Assembly (NCBI RefSeq): GCF_023065955.2
Contig: NW_026623089.1
Location: forward strand, 33,014,767 to 33,078,766
Direction: 5' to 3'
Length of the DNA: 64,000 nt
Origin: Ursus arctos
Lineage: Eukaryota > Chordata > Mammalia > Carnivora > Ursidae
This document shows, one piece after another, positions 49,287 to 60,225 of the stretch. Position numbers and translations under genes: made by a program. A model generated the notes under the pieces. That model was given only the letters and a program-made list of their open reading frames with translations, was not told the origin of the DNA and made no database searches. Each line of letters opens with the position of its first letter. Within the stretch, counting starts at the first letter, position 1.

Positions 49287-50342
49287 ACATTCAAATAAAA
49301 ATGGTAGCTTATATAACATATACTGTTTAGAAAAATAATACATTTAATAATACTGCCTCTGTTCTTTGCTTAAAAGAAAACAATATAGTTGAATATACAG
49401 TTTCAGTGTTTCAGAGAATTAATATACTAAGCCATAATACAATTATCAATGCTAGCTAAAACTTATTATAGTCAATAATTTAATATTTTTGCTTGGAAAT
49501 TATGTTTCTAGTTTATTCCTTGAATAAGAATATACAGTTGTTAGGTCCATTTTCTCTTTTCTTAGCTATGAACAATAATTTTCTATTTATTTGATCATAC
49601 CCTATATTTATTGTTGTATTTGTTGGTGGCATTGTATAAAAGTTAATTTCCTTTACAGAAAAACTCTTGTTAGATGACATAAAAATCCAAAATGGCATAG
49701 GAAGAATCACCTAAAACTATACAAAATATCATAATAGATTACGAGTGATCTAGTTAGGCCAGGAGTCTGTTTCTCTCTGTGTTACCACAGGACACCTTGA
49801 GAAAGCAGGATTTCCTTCCAGATGTTAGCCTCTTGAAGTGACGTATTTGCCCTAACCATTTCTAACATATAAACTCTCTTAATTCTACCCAATTTATGCA
49901 CAAAATTCCTCCCCATCACATTGTGCCAAGCTGTGAAACAGATAATGCAACATAAAAATATGATATGTGTATATCTGTGTATATGTGTGAGCACACACAT
50001 ATGTACATTCTTATAGATTGCTTTTGGCTGGAGATGTATACTGACAATGTGAATTCAAATTAACTCAAAAATTACTTAATACATAGTATATGAGGAATAC
50101 TTTTTTAGAAATTAGTTGAAACAAGAATTAAACATATATACAGGTTCCCTTTCTCAACACAAGGACAGCAGATAGGAATATAATATAATCCCTGGGTAAG
50201 CTTCTAAAAGTTCTTTGGCACAGATCCACTATTAAAATCTCTTTAGGAAATTCTTCTATTTATTTCTTAGCAACACCTGCCTTCAACTATTCTAAATGGC
50301 CCTCTTACGATGGAGACAGAGTAAAAAAAAAAAGGAGAATAA

Positions 50343-50366
50343 CTTTTTTTTTTTTTTTTTTTTTTC
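50343..50366 (+). repeat. Poly-T run
   Basis: An uninterrupted run of about 22-24 T with no recognisable retroposon beside it. Confidence 0.8.
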
Positions 50367-51182
50367 ATTTTAAGCAGGAGAGATGGTTGGAGGCAGTTAG
50401 GTAGGCTTCAGATTAAATACTTTATTTTTGTGTTTACAGCTACACCTTTTCTTTCCTTTCTCTTTACATTTTATTATTTCAAACCAGGTTTGTTTGGGTT
50501 TTTTTCCCCCCTGTGTTCAGCTACATCTTATTATGAAATAGTCAACAAATTTTTTCCTATTTTATTTGTACAAAAACTATTCCACTCATGTTTTAATAGT
50601 AGTTCTATTATTTTTGAATATACCTAATGAAAAGCATTTCATCCCAACATAATCTCTTTGGTCTTTGCATTCCTCATGCAAAGAATCCAGTATTCCAGCC
50701 TATTCATACCCAATGTCCCTGGTATTTATATATTTTTTTAATGCTTCATCAATAGATTATTCAAAATATAGATGCACTCTGACTATATATCAGGATAGAA
50801 CAATATTCTAGTTTTACTTTTAATCTCCGGCCTAAACATATCCAATAATTTCTTGGCCTTTCTAATTGGAAAAGTCATTGATTATATGAGAACTACTCCT
50901 AGTAGAGTTTATTTCAATTTAAGTCTACACTGAATTTCAGGGTTTTGTTTTGGTTTTGGTAGAAACAGAGTTGTAGTTATTTTGGTTAAAAGTCAAATAA
51001 ATTAAAACTTGAAACAACTGGCTAAGTTAGAAGTCTTCACAAACGGATTTATAAGAATGGAAAGAAAACATTCAAGCTAGGAAGTTGGTTTGAACAAGTA
51101 AACCTAAAACTAAGATTAAATTCTAAGATATACTTTAGTAAGCAAAACTATAATACACTATTTTGAAATTTTTTATACTTAC

Positions 51183-51362
51183 AGGCAAATGAGTAAACAC
51201 TTGAAAGATGCTTCTCAAAAAATTAATAAGATCCATTAAATAACCACTAGCTCTTCCATCTGGCTCAGACATGGTCCAGTCATAATCAGCAAGCTGAACA
51301 AATTCATCAATTTTTTGATTAAGCTTGGTATATATTTCTCCTTCTGCTGCATGTCGGGCATC
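51183..51362 (-). CDS. EXOC6: EXOC6 internal exon, 180 nt (first of three in the window)
   Basis: Reading the minus strand, intron sequence ending in CTCATCAG is followed by a 180-nt open exon and then a GTAAGT donor (plus-strand ACTTAC at 51177-51182). It begins and ends in phase 0 and encodes 60 residues, starting DARHAAEGEIYTKLNQKIDE and ending in FQVFTHLP. The middle contains ADYDWTMSEPDGRASGYLMD. I recognise this as Sec15/EXOC6, in the helical C-terminal part of the CATCHR-type fold. In known Sec15 proteins the C-terminal region binds GTP-loaded Rab11 and helps recruit the exocyst to recycling vesicles. Because the length is a multiple of three, skipping this exon would remove 60 residues without shifting frame. 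The upstream exon, expected to end in a lysine codon, was not found within the 12.6 kb to the right. Confidence 0.96.
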
Positions 51363-51799
51363 CTGATGAGGAACAAAACAATAAAAAACAAGAAATAGTT
51401 ATAGAAGCAGATAACAGAAAAAGCTTTTTTAAAATTCTATAATTTATTTTATATTTTTCCTTGGTCTATTATTTTAGTCATTTATTTGAAGTCCAAGAAA
51501 ACTACTGTTTTTTTTGGCTGATAGTAGTCTATTTGACTGACACCATACTCCCCCCCAACCTCATTATCACCTTTTCATCTTTATGTGGTAGGATAATTTA
51601 TGAGTTATTAATTCTGAATTGTTCTCACAGCTTTAAGAAGTCCCTTAGGAGAAACAGAATGAAAAAACAGAACACAGAAGACCACCCCTGTCCACTGACT
51701 GAGAAAAATAAAGTCGGATGGTCACAGAAAAAATGGAATAGTTGCTGGTGTTTTAAGTTGAAGAGGAAAAAAAGAAAAGAAAAGAGATAGTTAACTTCT

Positions 51800-53435
51800 C
51801 AGAGGAGGAAAAAGAAAGGATGGGAATGATGCAAAAACACCACAGCAAAGATCTCCAAACATTCTCTCCTTCACAAAAGCAACAAGAAAACTAGGAAAAA
51901 TTGTCAAAGTCAACTTTTCTAGAACTCTGGAAATTAATTCAAAACTTGCAGCAATCTAAGCAGTGTTCATTCAAGAAAAAGAGCTGTATCTTGGGGAGAA
52001 AACGAGCTCTACAGGGTTTTAATGTACCCTTATTTCCATTTTTCCTCCCCTGCTCCAGCTCCACAGTGTCCTTGAAAATCAACATCCCACAACTGTTTTA
52101 TAAACCAATAGTCTGACAGTCATCAAAGGGGACCAAACGGGGTTGGAGATCCTTCAAAAGCACATTCCCAGAGAATTATCATTATTTCAACTATCTGATG
52201 GTTCCTTGGAAGACCCCACTTATGGGGATGTTTTAATTTTATTTAAATTGGGGCCTGTCCAGTGCAAAACATCTCTTCTCTGCGGACATTCATTGAAAAT
52301 AATTAAAGGCAATTGTTTAACATCACATATGCCTGAGGCAGTGCATAACAGGGCACACAATCAGCTAACTAAAAAGCTTTTTAAAGGAAAAACTGGGGAA
52401 TGAGATATCCATAGATAACTCTGAAAGGCTCCGACATAGTCCAGGGAATCTAGAAGACTATGTACATGTGTAGGGCTGTGCACCAACTCAGAAAAGACCA
52501 CAGTCCAGAAGCAGAAGAAGACTCTGAACTCTCACCTATGACTGACCTTGAAGCCCTGTGCAAGCAGGAAGTGAAGGCTAAAGCAGAGTTGTCAAATTCC
52601 TGAGTGTTGAAGGTATGCCCCAATACACACAGAGTTCTTCAGCAAAGACTGGGGAACTTATTGGTTCCAGGATTCTAAGGAAATCTGTGTGCAATCATTA
52701 GCTCACCACAAAGCTAACCAAGCAGAGACTTCAGTGGTCACAGAGGAAAAAGAATATGGAGTTTATAGAATTAATTCAGAAAAGTCACAACCAGCCAACC
52801 ACTAGGAAAAAACAACAAACAACAAACCTTGGGAAGAGAGGAGAATCTGATTTCCAGAATTACCACAATATATTATTTAAGTGTTGTGTTTTCAACAAAA
52901 TTGTAAGTGACACAAAGTAACAAGAAAGTATGACCCACACACAGGGAAAAAAAAGCAATCAACAGAAACTCTTACTGAGGAGGTAGTCATCGGACTTATA
53001 AGACAAAGACTTTTTTTTTTAAAGATCTATTCTTTTTTCTTTTTTCCCCTGAGAGAGTGCATGAGCTGGGGCGGTGGGGGGTGGGGAAGCAGACTACCAA
53101 TTGAGCAGGGAGCCTGAAACGGGGCTCAATCTCACAACCCTAAAATCATGACCTGAGCTGAAACCAAGAGTCAGGCACTTAACCAACTGAGCCACCGAGG
53201 TGCCCCAAGACAAAGACTTTAAATCAGCTATTTAAAATATGTCCAAAGAACTATAGGAAACCACATCTAAAGAACTAAAGGAAAATACAGCAATGCCTCA
53301 AAAAATAGAATATAAAAAAAAGACAAATTTTTTTAAAAATAGAAATTCTGCAATTGAAAAGTACAATAAATAAAATGAAAAAATTATTACAGGGGTTCAA
53401 CAGATTTGAGCAGGCAGAAGAAAAAGATTTGATCA
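51800..53435 (+). repeat. L1M/HAL1-like 5' region and ORF1 relic
   Basis: AAAAGCAATCAACAGAAACT, GACAAAGACTTTAAATCAGC, GTCCAAAGAACTATAGG, AATTCTGCAATTGAAAAGTA and CAGATTTGAGCAGGCAGAAG match old L1 ORF1 text. A Can-SINE interrupts it at 53012-53205. No intact frame. Confidence 0.7.
53012..53205 (-). repeat. Can-SINE nested in L1M
   Basis: Perfect AAGACAAAGACTTT duplication on both sides. Head is AACTGAGCCACCGAGGTGCC. Confidence 0.95.
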
Positions 53436-53915
53436 ACAATATAAACAAACTAGACTTAACAGACATCCATAGAATATCCCACTCAAAAACAGTAGAGCTT
53501 GCTTTATTTTCCAAGTGCACATGGGATGTTATTGAGAATAGGGTGTATGTTAGGCCATAAAAAAAGCCTTAAATGGACTGAAATCATACAAAGTATGTAT
53601 TTCAAACACAATGGAATGAAATTAGAAATTAGTAACAGAAGGACATTTGGGAAATTCACAAATATGTGGAAATTAAACAATAGTTCCATTACATAACCAA
53701 CGGGTCAAAGAAGTAATCAAGATCAAAATCAGAAAATATTTTGAGATAAAACAAAAACAAAACAAACAGAAAAACACAATACCAAAACTAATGGGGCTTA
53801 AAGAAAGCAGTACTTAGGAAAAATTTACAGTATGCATGCCTATATAAAAAAAGAAATAAGATCTCAAATCAATCACCTAAACTTTCACCTTAAGAAACTA
53901 GAAAAAGAAGAAATG
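53436..53915 (+). repeat. L1M ORF2 fragment joined to the ORF1 relic
   Basis: AGACATCCATAGAATATCCC, TTTCCAAGTGCACATGGGAT, GTTAGGCCATAAAAAAAGCC, TTCACAAATATGTGGAAATT and CACCTTAAGAAACTAGAAAA are the L1 ORF2 endonuclease-region order. The ORF1-ORF2 junction implies an internal deletion. Confidence 0.85.
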
Positions 53916-54483
53916 GTGATTGTGGGTTCTCACTCAGACAACAGTACTCTGAAAGAATGGCATGAGGGAGACTGGGGAACTGCAGACTAGGCATTGTGGT
54001 CTTTGGAACCAAGGCACAAGATCCCCATTTCTAAGTTTTCTCTTAAAGACTCAAATAAATTTATGGAGCATCTTGAAACTTAAAACTGGAACGATCTCTG
54101 CCTTTCTCTCAGGTTTTTTTGTTTTTTTGGGTTTTTGGGGGGAGTGCTGCACAAGCCCCTGGAATACTTTGTACAAACACCTTAAGGAAGATGAACAACT
54201 TACCATCCTGAACAGTAAAGCATGAGAGCTAAATTTAATTTGATTTGGGGGGTTGGGGTTGACAATGTAACACTTCTGACAAAACTAATACCTATTTAGA
54301 TTTTTGACTAAGAGGAGACTTCAGTATCACTAACCATTAGTAGTCACATACTCTATTTGAATGTGGTTTAATCTAATATACAGTTTATTTCATGTCTATG
54401 AAAAAGATCACTATAAGACTACATTGAGATGAGTAAGACTGCTTCCACCCTCAAGGATATCACAATCCAGGGAGAGATACAAT

Positions 54484-54947
54484 ACTGTCGCCCCTCCTTA
54501 ACTTACAGTTTCACTTTCTGCAGTTACCCACAGTTAGCCACAGTCCAGAAGCAGAAGCTCCTCCTCTGACATACCACCAGATGGTCAACAGCAGCCTAAC
54601 ACTATGTCACAATGCCTACATCATTCACCTTACTCCCTCTCATCACATCAGCATTTTATCATCTCACATCATCACAAAAAGAAGGGGAGGTACAGGGTAA
54701 GTATAATAAGGTATTTTGAGAGAGAAAGACCACATTCACATACTTTTTACTGCAGTACACTGTTATAATTGTTCTATTTTATTATTAGGTATTAATCTTT
54801 TACTGTGCCTAACTTATAACTTAAACTTTATCACAGCTATGATATATAGGAGAAAACAATACATATAGGGTTTGGTACTATTCAAGGTTTCAAGCATCCA
54901 CTAGGCACGGTTGTATCACAAAATATGACGAGTGCTGCAGTACAGGT
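54484..54947 (+). repeat. Tigger-type MITE
   Basis: ACTGTCGCCCCTCCTTAACT then CAGTTTCACTTTCTGCAGTT at the left, and GGTACTATTCAAGGTTTCAA then GCATCCACTAGGCAC near the right. This is the layout of non-autonomous TcMar-Tigger elements. The exact family name is uncertain. Confidence 0.55.
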
Positions 54948-55669
54948 TTAACAAAGCATCCTGAGTAAACAAAAAAGGAAATAATTACTACTTATTTGAT
55001 TAAAATCTTGATGGAGAGGATGTCAGGGACCTTTACTAGGTATTTTGGTTTGTGTGCCTTAAGAAATTTTCAGGAGAACACGTAAGAGAAGGTAAACGTG
55101 AACATTCAAAATGTGCCATTTTCACATTTTGATGCTTTTTCACCTCCCTCCCCAATTTTCACAATATCTAACCACTTGCTACTCACTGCCACACTGGACT
55201 GAAAGAAAAGCAACTACTGGTACTCATCTTCCCATCTGCATGCCTGTTTTCATAGCATGATTAGAATGGGAATACCAAGAAAGATTCTTCTTCTCTCCCC
55301 ACTCAGAGACCTAATACAAATTGGACATAGACAATACAAACTTTGCACAGCGTCTCTCCTAAACTACAGAATAAAGTAAAAATAAACACTACGTTATGTA
55401 AAACAGGAATTTAAGATAAGCTAATATTAATGTCATTGACTGAAATTTTACTGAAGCACTACTACCTATGTGAGTAGCAAATTAGTTCTGACCCAAAATA
55501 GTTATTTCTAGGAACTTAACCTGTTAGTATCTATTAAAATTTTTAAGGCAATACAAATTTACTCAGAAAAACCTGAAGACTGAGAAGCTTAACATCAGCG
55601 CTTATCAAGAACACATTATTGGCCACTATAAATTTGGTACTCTGAGTAATGTAGCTACAAAACATCCAT

Positions 55670-55770
55670 TGACAACTACACTCCATTAAAACAGGAAATT
55701 TGTGTCTGTTTTTGTTCACCTAGAATACTGCTTGCAAAAGAGTAGGCAATAGATGAGTACTTGCTAAAAT
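55670..55770 (+). repeat. L2 3' terminus fragment
   Basis: GGAAATTTGTGTCTGTTTTT, GTTCACCTAGAATACTGC and AGAGTAGGCAATAGATGAGT resemble the L2 end. Confidence 0.5.
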
Positions 55771-55944
55771 TCCCGCCTTTAAGTTTATATATAACCTAGT
55801 TGGAAAAGAAAACTACCGCAAATAAAACAAGCACAGAATGAATCAATACTAACAAATTAGTGCTGGGTATATGTCTAGTAATAGTATAGCAAAAAAGGAG
55901 AGACCATGTGGGCTGGAAAAGAGCTTTATGCCACTTGCTGATCC

Positions 55945-56345
55945 AGTTACTATTACTGAGTAACAAGCTACCCCAAATCTTAGTGGCTTAAAATAACAAG
56001 CATTTTATTATGCTTAAAGGTTCTAGTGGTTAGAAATGCAGACAGGGAACAGTGCAGATAACTTTGCTCCACTACATCTAAGACCTCAGCTGGGGGTTGG
56101 AATCATCTGGAGGTTCTGGCACCTGGGATGGGTAGCCTGGCTTGGCTTCCTCACAACACAGTGGCTGCAGGGTACCTGGCCTTCTTACATGGCACCTCAG
56201 GCCTCCAAGCATGTGTGTTCCATGCCTGGAATAACTAGAATAAGGTGGAAGTGCCATTGCCATTTAAATCCTAGCCTCAGAAGTCTCACAACATTATTTC
56301 CACTGTACCCTACTAGTTAAAGCAGTCGCCAGCTGGCCCAGATTC
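55945..56345 (+). repeat. Old interspersed repeat of uncertain family
   Basis: GAGTAACAAGCTACCCCAAA, TCTTAGTGGCTTAAAATAAC, AAGCATTTTATTATGC start and CCCAGATTCAAGGGGAGGGG end are familiar from a medium-copy mammalian repeat. I cannot name it. Confidence 0.45.
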
Positions 56346-56426
56346 AAGGGGAGGGGACACAGATCCCTACTTTTCCATAAGAGAAGTGTCAAGGAATCTG
56401 AAGCCATTTTAAAAATCACCATCTTC

Positions 56427-56428
56427 AA

Positions 56429-56463
<35 letters not shown>

Positions 56464-56465
56464 AT
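56427..56465 (+). repeat. (AAAT)n array flanked by an 11-bp direct repeat
   Basis: About ten AAAT units. ATCACCATCTT lies immediately before (56415-56425) and after (56466-56476). Confidence 0.95.
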
Positions 56466-56525
56466 ATCACCATCTTACTAATAATGAATAATGGAGAAAT
56501 GGCCCATAAAGAATATGCACTATGG

Positions 56526-56563
56526 GTTTGAGAAAACAGGATGCGTTTGAGAAAACGGGATGG
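56526..56563 (+). repeat. 19-bp tandem duplication
   Basis: Two units beginning GTTTGAGAAAAC and differing at two positions near the end. Confidence 0.9.
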
Positions 56564-57208
56564 TTTGATTTCCACTTATCTTTACATCTTGAGCAGATTA
56601 CTTTTGTAAATCCTATTTTTCTCATCTATGAAAAGAGAATCATCATCACAACCTCGGAGTGCTGTTTCGAGCGATCTTCTGTAATTAATGTAATATACCT
56701 AACAGTACTTGGCAGCCAGGTGTTCAAAAAAAAAAATGCTTGTTTCCCTATACTCGTTAGTGTTGGGTACCTCGTAATGCTCAACAAATGCTTACTGAGT
56801 GAACTGCATGGAAACAACCAGCAAATTGAAACCCCAAGCCATCCAAATTGCCCAAGTTAGCTTAACTTACTGTTAGCTACCTACATGTAACGGAGAAAAA
56901 CATCAGGTATTAAACATTCACAGGATTTTTTTTTTAATGAAATGGGAGAGAAATGAAAAAGGGGGTCACATTTAATGTGCATTAGCCACGGCAGTAATAT
57001 ATATCTCTAACACACCAGCATTGGGAACAGATATCCAAGATGGCAAATGCTTAGAGCCCACAGAACTACACCATAACACATTTTTATTGATACCACTTAA
57101 ATGCCAATTTCTCAAAACAATATAAATGTTTATTTACCACTTTGCATTTTGCCCCAGTGTTCACAATCAGCTCACTCTACTTCGTGTCTCACTACCATTA
57201 CGGAATCT

Positions 57209-57440
57209 TTTTTTTTTTTTTTTTAAGATTTTATTTATTTATTTCTCAGAGAGAGAGCAAGCAAGCGAACACAAGCAGGTGGAGTGATAGGGAAAGCAGG
57301 TGGAGTGATAGGGAGAGCAGGCGGAGGGAGAAGTAGGCTCCCTGCTGAGCAAGGAGCCCAATGCAGGACTTGATCCTAAGACCCTGGGATCATGACCTGA
57401 GCCAAAGGCAGATGCTTAACCGACTGAGCCACCTAGGTGT
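57209..57440 (-). repeat. Can-SINE with internal 21-bp duplication
   Basis: Flanks ACCATTACGGAATCT and ACCATTACCGAATCT. The body repeats a GCAGGTGGAGTGATAGGGA unit at about 57276-57318. Confidence 0.93.
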
Positions 57441-57826
57441 CCCACCATTACCGAATCTAAGCAGATAAATATAGATCACTATAGAGATGAAGCTAGACTG
57501 CTATTCCAGAAGGCAGCCTAAAACTCAGAACCCTCTAGTTATTCCATAATACTCAGCACACTTTCTTTCTATCACAAGGCAAAGACAACTTGGAGTCTGA
57601 TGGCCCCTATCCTTTACTACACCTATCTGTACTCAAACTGCTCTATATGATTTTTCTTGCTTTTCTGGGATGCCTCTCACATAGGCAGGAAGGGAAAGAG
57701 ATGTCTGACAAAATTTTAAAAATCAGTTTCAAGAGACTCCTCTCCTTCAAACTCATAGAGCTAAAGTACTTGGTAAAACTTTATATATATAAATTTTTAA
57801 ATGGCTATACCTTTAAAATCCAAGTT

Positions 57827-57931
57827 TATTATTTATTTATTTAGTAATCTCTACACCCAACATGGGACTCGAACTCACAATCCCAAGATTAAGAGTTGCA
57901 TGCTCTTCTGACTGAGCCAGCCAGACTCCCC
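57827..57931 (-). repeat. Short Can-SINE
   Basis: TTTAGTAATCTCTACACCCA to TGACTGAGCCAGCCAGACTC. Confidence 0.88.
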
Positions 57932-58577
57932 AGTGATACACTTGATTACCCTTTTTACTATATAGAATTTTATTAAAATAAAGAAGATATTATTTCACAT
58001 TTTCCTGGATTTTTTAAAAGCAATTTGGGACAATTAAAACACTAACCAAAAGTTGAGATGGAGAGAGAAACCAAATACCTAGAAATTTTGAAGTCATGAG
58101 GGAAAAACCCTGTATGTATCTGACGAAAGAAAAATTATAAGAATGATGATGAAACCATTCACATTATAGTGGAATAAATTTATTATAATTATATGCTTTC
58201 TGGATAAAGTGATTCAAAGCCCACTAATTTTCTGAAAAGGAACTAAGAAAAATAAACCACAAATTTATTTATTCCTTTTTGTTGTTACTATCTAGAGCTC
58301 TGCTAATTACAGTTGACCACTGAACAACACGGGTTTAAACTGCATGGGTTTGCTTATATACAATTTTTAAAAAATAAACATATATACAGTACTGTAAATG
58401 TATTTTCTTATGATTTTTCTTAGTATTTTCCTTTTTCTAGCTTACTTTATTGTAAGAATACAGTATATAATACATATAACATGCAAAATATATGTTAACT
58501 GACTGTTATCATTAAGGCTTCCTGTTAACAGTAGGCTATTAGTTAAGTTTGGGCGAAGTCAAAAGTTACATGGATTT

Positions 58578-58681
58578 TTGGGTGCCTGACTGGCTCAGTT
58601 GGTAGAGCATGCGACTTTTGATCTTGGGGTCACGAATTCAAGCCCCACATTGGATGTAGAGCTTATTTAAAAAAAATTTAT
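58578..58681 (+). repeat. Short Can-SINE nested in the MITE
   Basis: GGGTGCCTGACTGGCTCAGT head, TTGGATGTAGAGCTTATTTA tail. ACATGGATTTTT flanks both sides. Confidence 0.92.
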
Positions 58682-58699
58682 ACATGGATTTTTAACTGT

Positions 58700-58723
58700 G
58701 GGGAGGGGGTGGGGGGTGGGGGG
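58700..58723 (+). other. G-quadruplex-prone G-rich tract
   Basis: Four G runs of 4, 5, 6 and 6 separated by single bases A, T and T, on the EXOC6 template strand. Confidence 0.8.
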
Positions 58724-59504
58724 AGCTCAGCATCCCTAACCCCTATATTGTTGAAGTCAGCTATAATCTATTTTTTTGAAATGATGCCAAGAGCAGGTTC
58801 CACTTTTCCCAAAAACTATCCAAGTTAAGATGACTTTTCTCAACATAATAAATGTAATTTGGGGTAGGGGTATTTATATTTTTTAAAAGTTCATTAGCAC
58901 TTTCCACAGGGTATAATAGCAAACAAAGAAATCTGAGGCAGTAGGTAGCTGTGCTATGTGAAAGAAAAATTTCAGACAGTAGTCTTAGGCAGGAACATGT
59001 TATAAATTCAACACCTGAAAGAACCTTGCTAAGGGTTAAGGATTCTGCTTGCTTTGTAATTCAGGCAAAGATAATCATTAGAAAACATGTACATGAACAC
59101 ATGAACTGACTCACTACATTTTATTTTCAAAGAACAAGAGCAAGGAAAGAAACAAAAAGTTTTCATTGTAACTTTTCTTGTATTTATACACGAGAATACA
59201 CAATTATTTAAGACATTTCTAAAAATTATTTCTAACTGTAATTTAGACACTAAGAAAATTAGTTTGGACTTCCTAGTAAGTTCTACCATAGTTGAAACCA
59301 AAATACTCTCAATCCTATGACCTCACCAAAAAGTCAGGAAAAGATCAACTAACTCCTAAATTAATTTTTAAAAAAGATTTAGCTTATAAACAAAGCAATT
59401 AATTCTTCCTCTGCTTGTTAAAGAAACAGCGCCCTCTGGAGGCAGAAATCTAGCATAATTTGAGAACTATTTTTCATTTCAATATGTTAAGAATTAAATG
59501 TTAT

Positions 59505-59640
59505 CATACTATCAGTGGTTTTCAGCCACAGGTGTGCAACAGAGCTACCTAAGGAATTTTTAAAAACATATACATACACAAACTCCAGCCCAGACCTCCT
59601 GGAACATGAACATGTGCGTTTTACATAGAAGTTAAGTCAT
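59505..59640 (+). repeat. Probable hAT MITE (MER3/MER5-like) fragment
   Basis: ATCAGTGGTTTTCAGCCACA start, then GTGTGCAACAGAGCTACCTA and AACTCCAGCCCAGACCTCCT. The right terminus is not seen. Confidence 0.4.
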
Positions 59641-59679
59641 ACTAGCTAAACATTTTAGGAAACATCTATGATTTAGTGT

Positions 59680-60225
59680 CTATCACCCATTGCCCCTTCT
59701 TGGAACAGTCCCCAATGTATTTTGGAAAATCACTGTCCCCTTCCACAGCTCTATCTGATCTAGATTGGACTGAACCTATATCTAGCCCCAAGGATGAATC
59801 CTGATGAATTTAGGTCAATTAGCAATTATCACCCTCTTACCCACAGGGTGTTCCATAGCAGCTAGTAGAGGGACCCACTTACTCTTCCTCTAGACGACAG
59901 GGCATGAGGATATAAGGTTTGGAACTGTAACTGGGCAGCCATTTTGTTATCAGAAAGAGAGAGCCTACAGCTGCTGGGGCACCACGTACAGCCTGACGAT
60001 GAGGCCAATATTACCAAGAAGAGCTGAAGGAGGAATAGAGAAACTGGGTCCTTCGTGACATCTGCTGAGCAATGGGCTTCAGCCTCACATGAAATCTTGC
60101 CTATTCTTGGAATTCCAGGTACATTTAGCTAAAAATTTCCCTTTATTGTTTAAGGCAGTATGAGTTGGTTTTTCTGTCAGTTCTTGTCAATTTTCTGTTA
60201 ACAGCCCTGATTAATACAAGTATCT
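59680..60225 (+). repeat. MaLR/MLT1-type solo LTR, decayed
   Basis: The right end reads CCCTTTATTGTTTAAGGCAG, TATGAGTTGGTTTTTCTGTC, AACAGCCCTGATTAATACAA, the usual MLT1 end. The left border is unclear. No internal retroviral coding sequence is present. Confidence 0.6.

Larger units (their letters stand above)
30540..51182 (-). other. EXOC6: EXOC6 intron, 20,643 nt, GT-AG
   Basis: The donor GTAAGT follows the 180-nt exon and the acceptor AAACAG precedes the 142-nt exon; it is a phase 0 intron. It contains three candidate cassette exons reported separately. Stretches 30540-34925, 35030-38730, 39095-39990, 41115-41996, 42210-42650, 42920-43510, 44010-44760, 44970-45800, 46240-47128, 47355-47765, 48020-49139 and 49290-51182 otherwise show nothing I can name. 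Confidence 0.92.
58312..58765 (+). repeat. Tigger-family MITE split by a short SINE
   Basis: CAGTTGACCACTGAACAACA then CGGGTTTAAACTGC at the left and CCCCTATATTGTTGAAGTCA then GCTATA at the right form imperfect inverted ends next to TA. The family, MER44/Tigger-like, is a guess. Confidence 0.6.

Noticed and set aside
13957..51362. Assignment to the paralogue EXOC6B
   Set aside because: Diagnostic residues in all three exons (for example SEPDGRASGYLMD, QHLSTSLMQM, ASSEPVPGFQGD) fit EXOC6 rather than EXOC6B as I know the two sequences; a direct alignment would settle it.
56036..56320. 94-residue plus-strand frame with tryptophan-rich sequence
   Set aside because: It lies in an old interspersed repeat and shows no domain I recognise.
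59680..60225. Possible endogenous retrovirus with coding capacity
   Set aside because: Only a decayed LTR-like sequence is seen; no gag, pol or env frames flank it.
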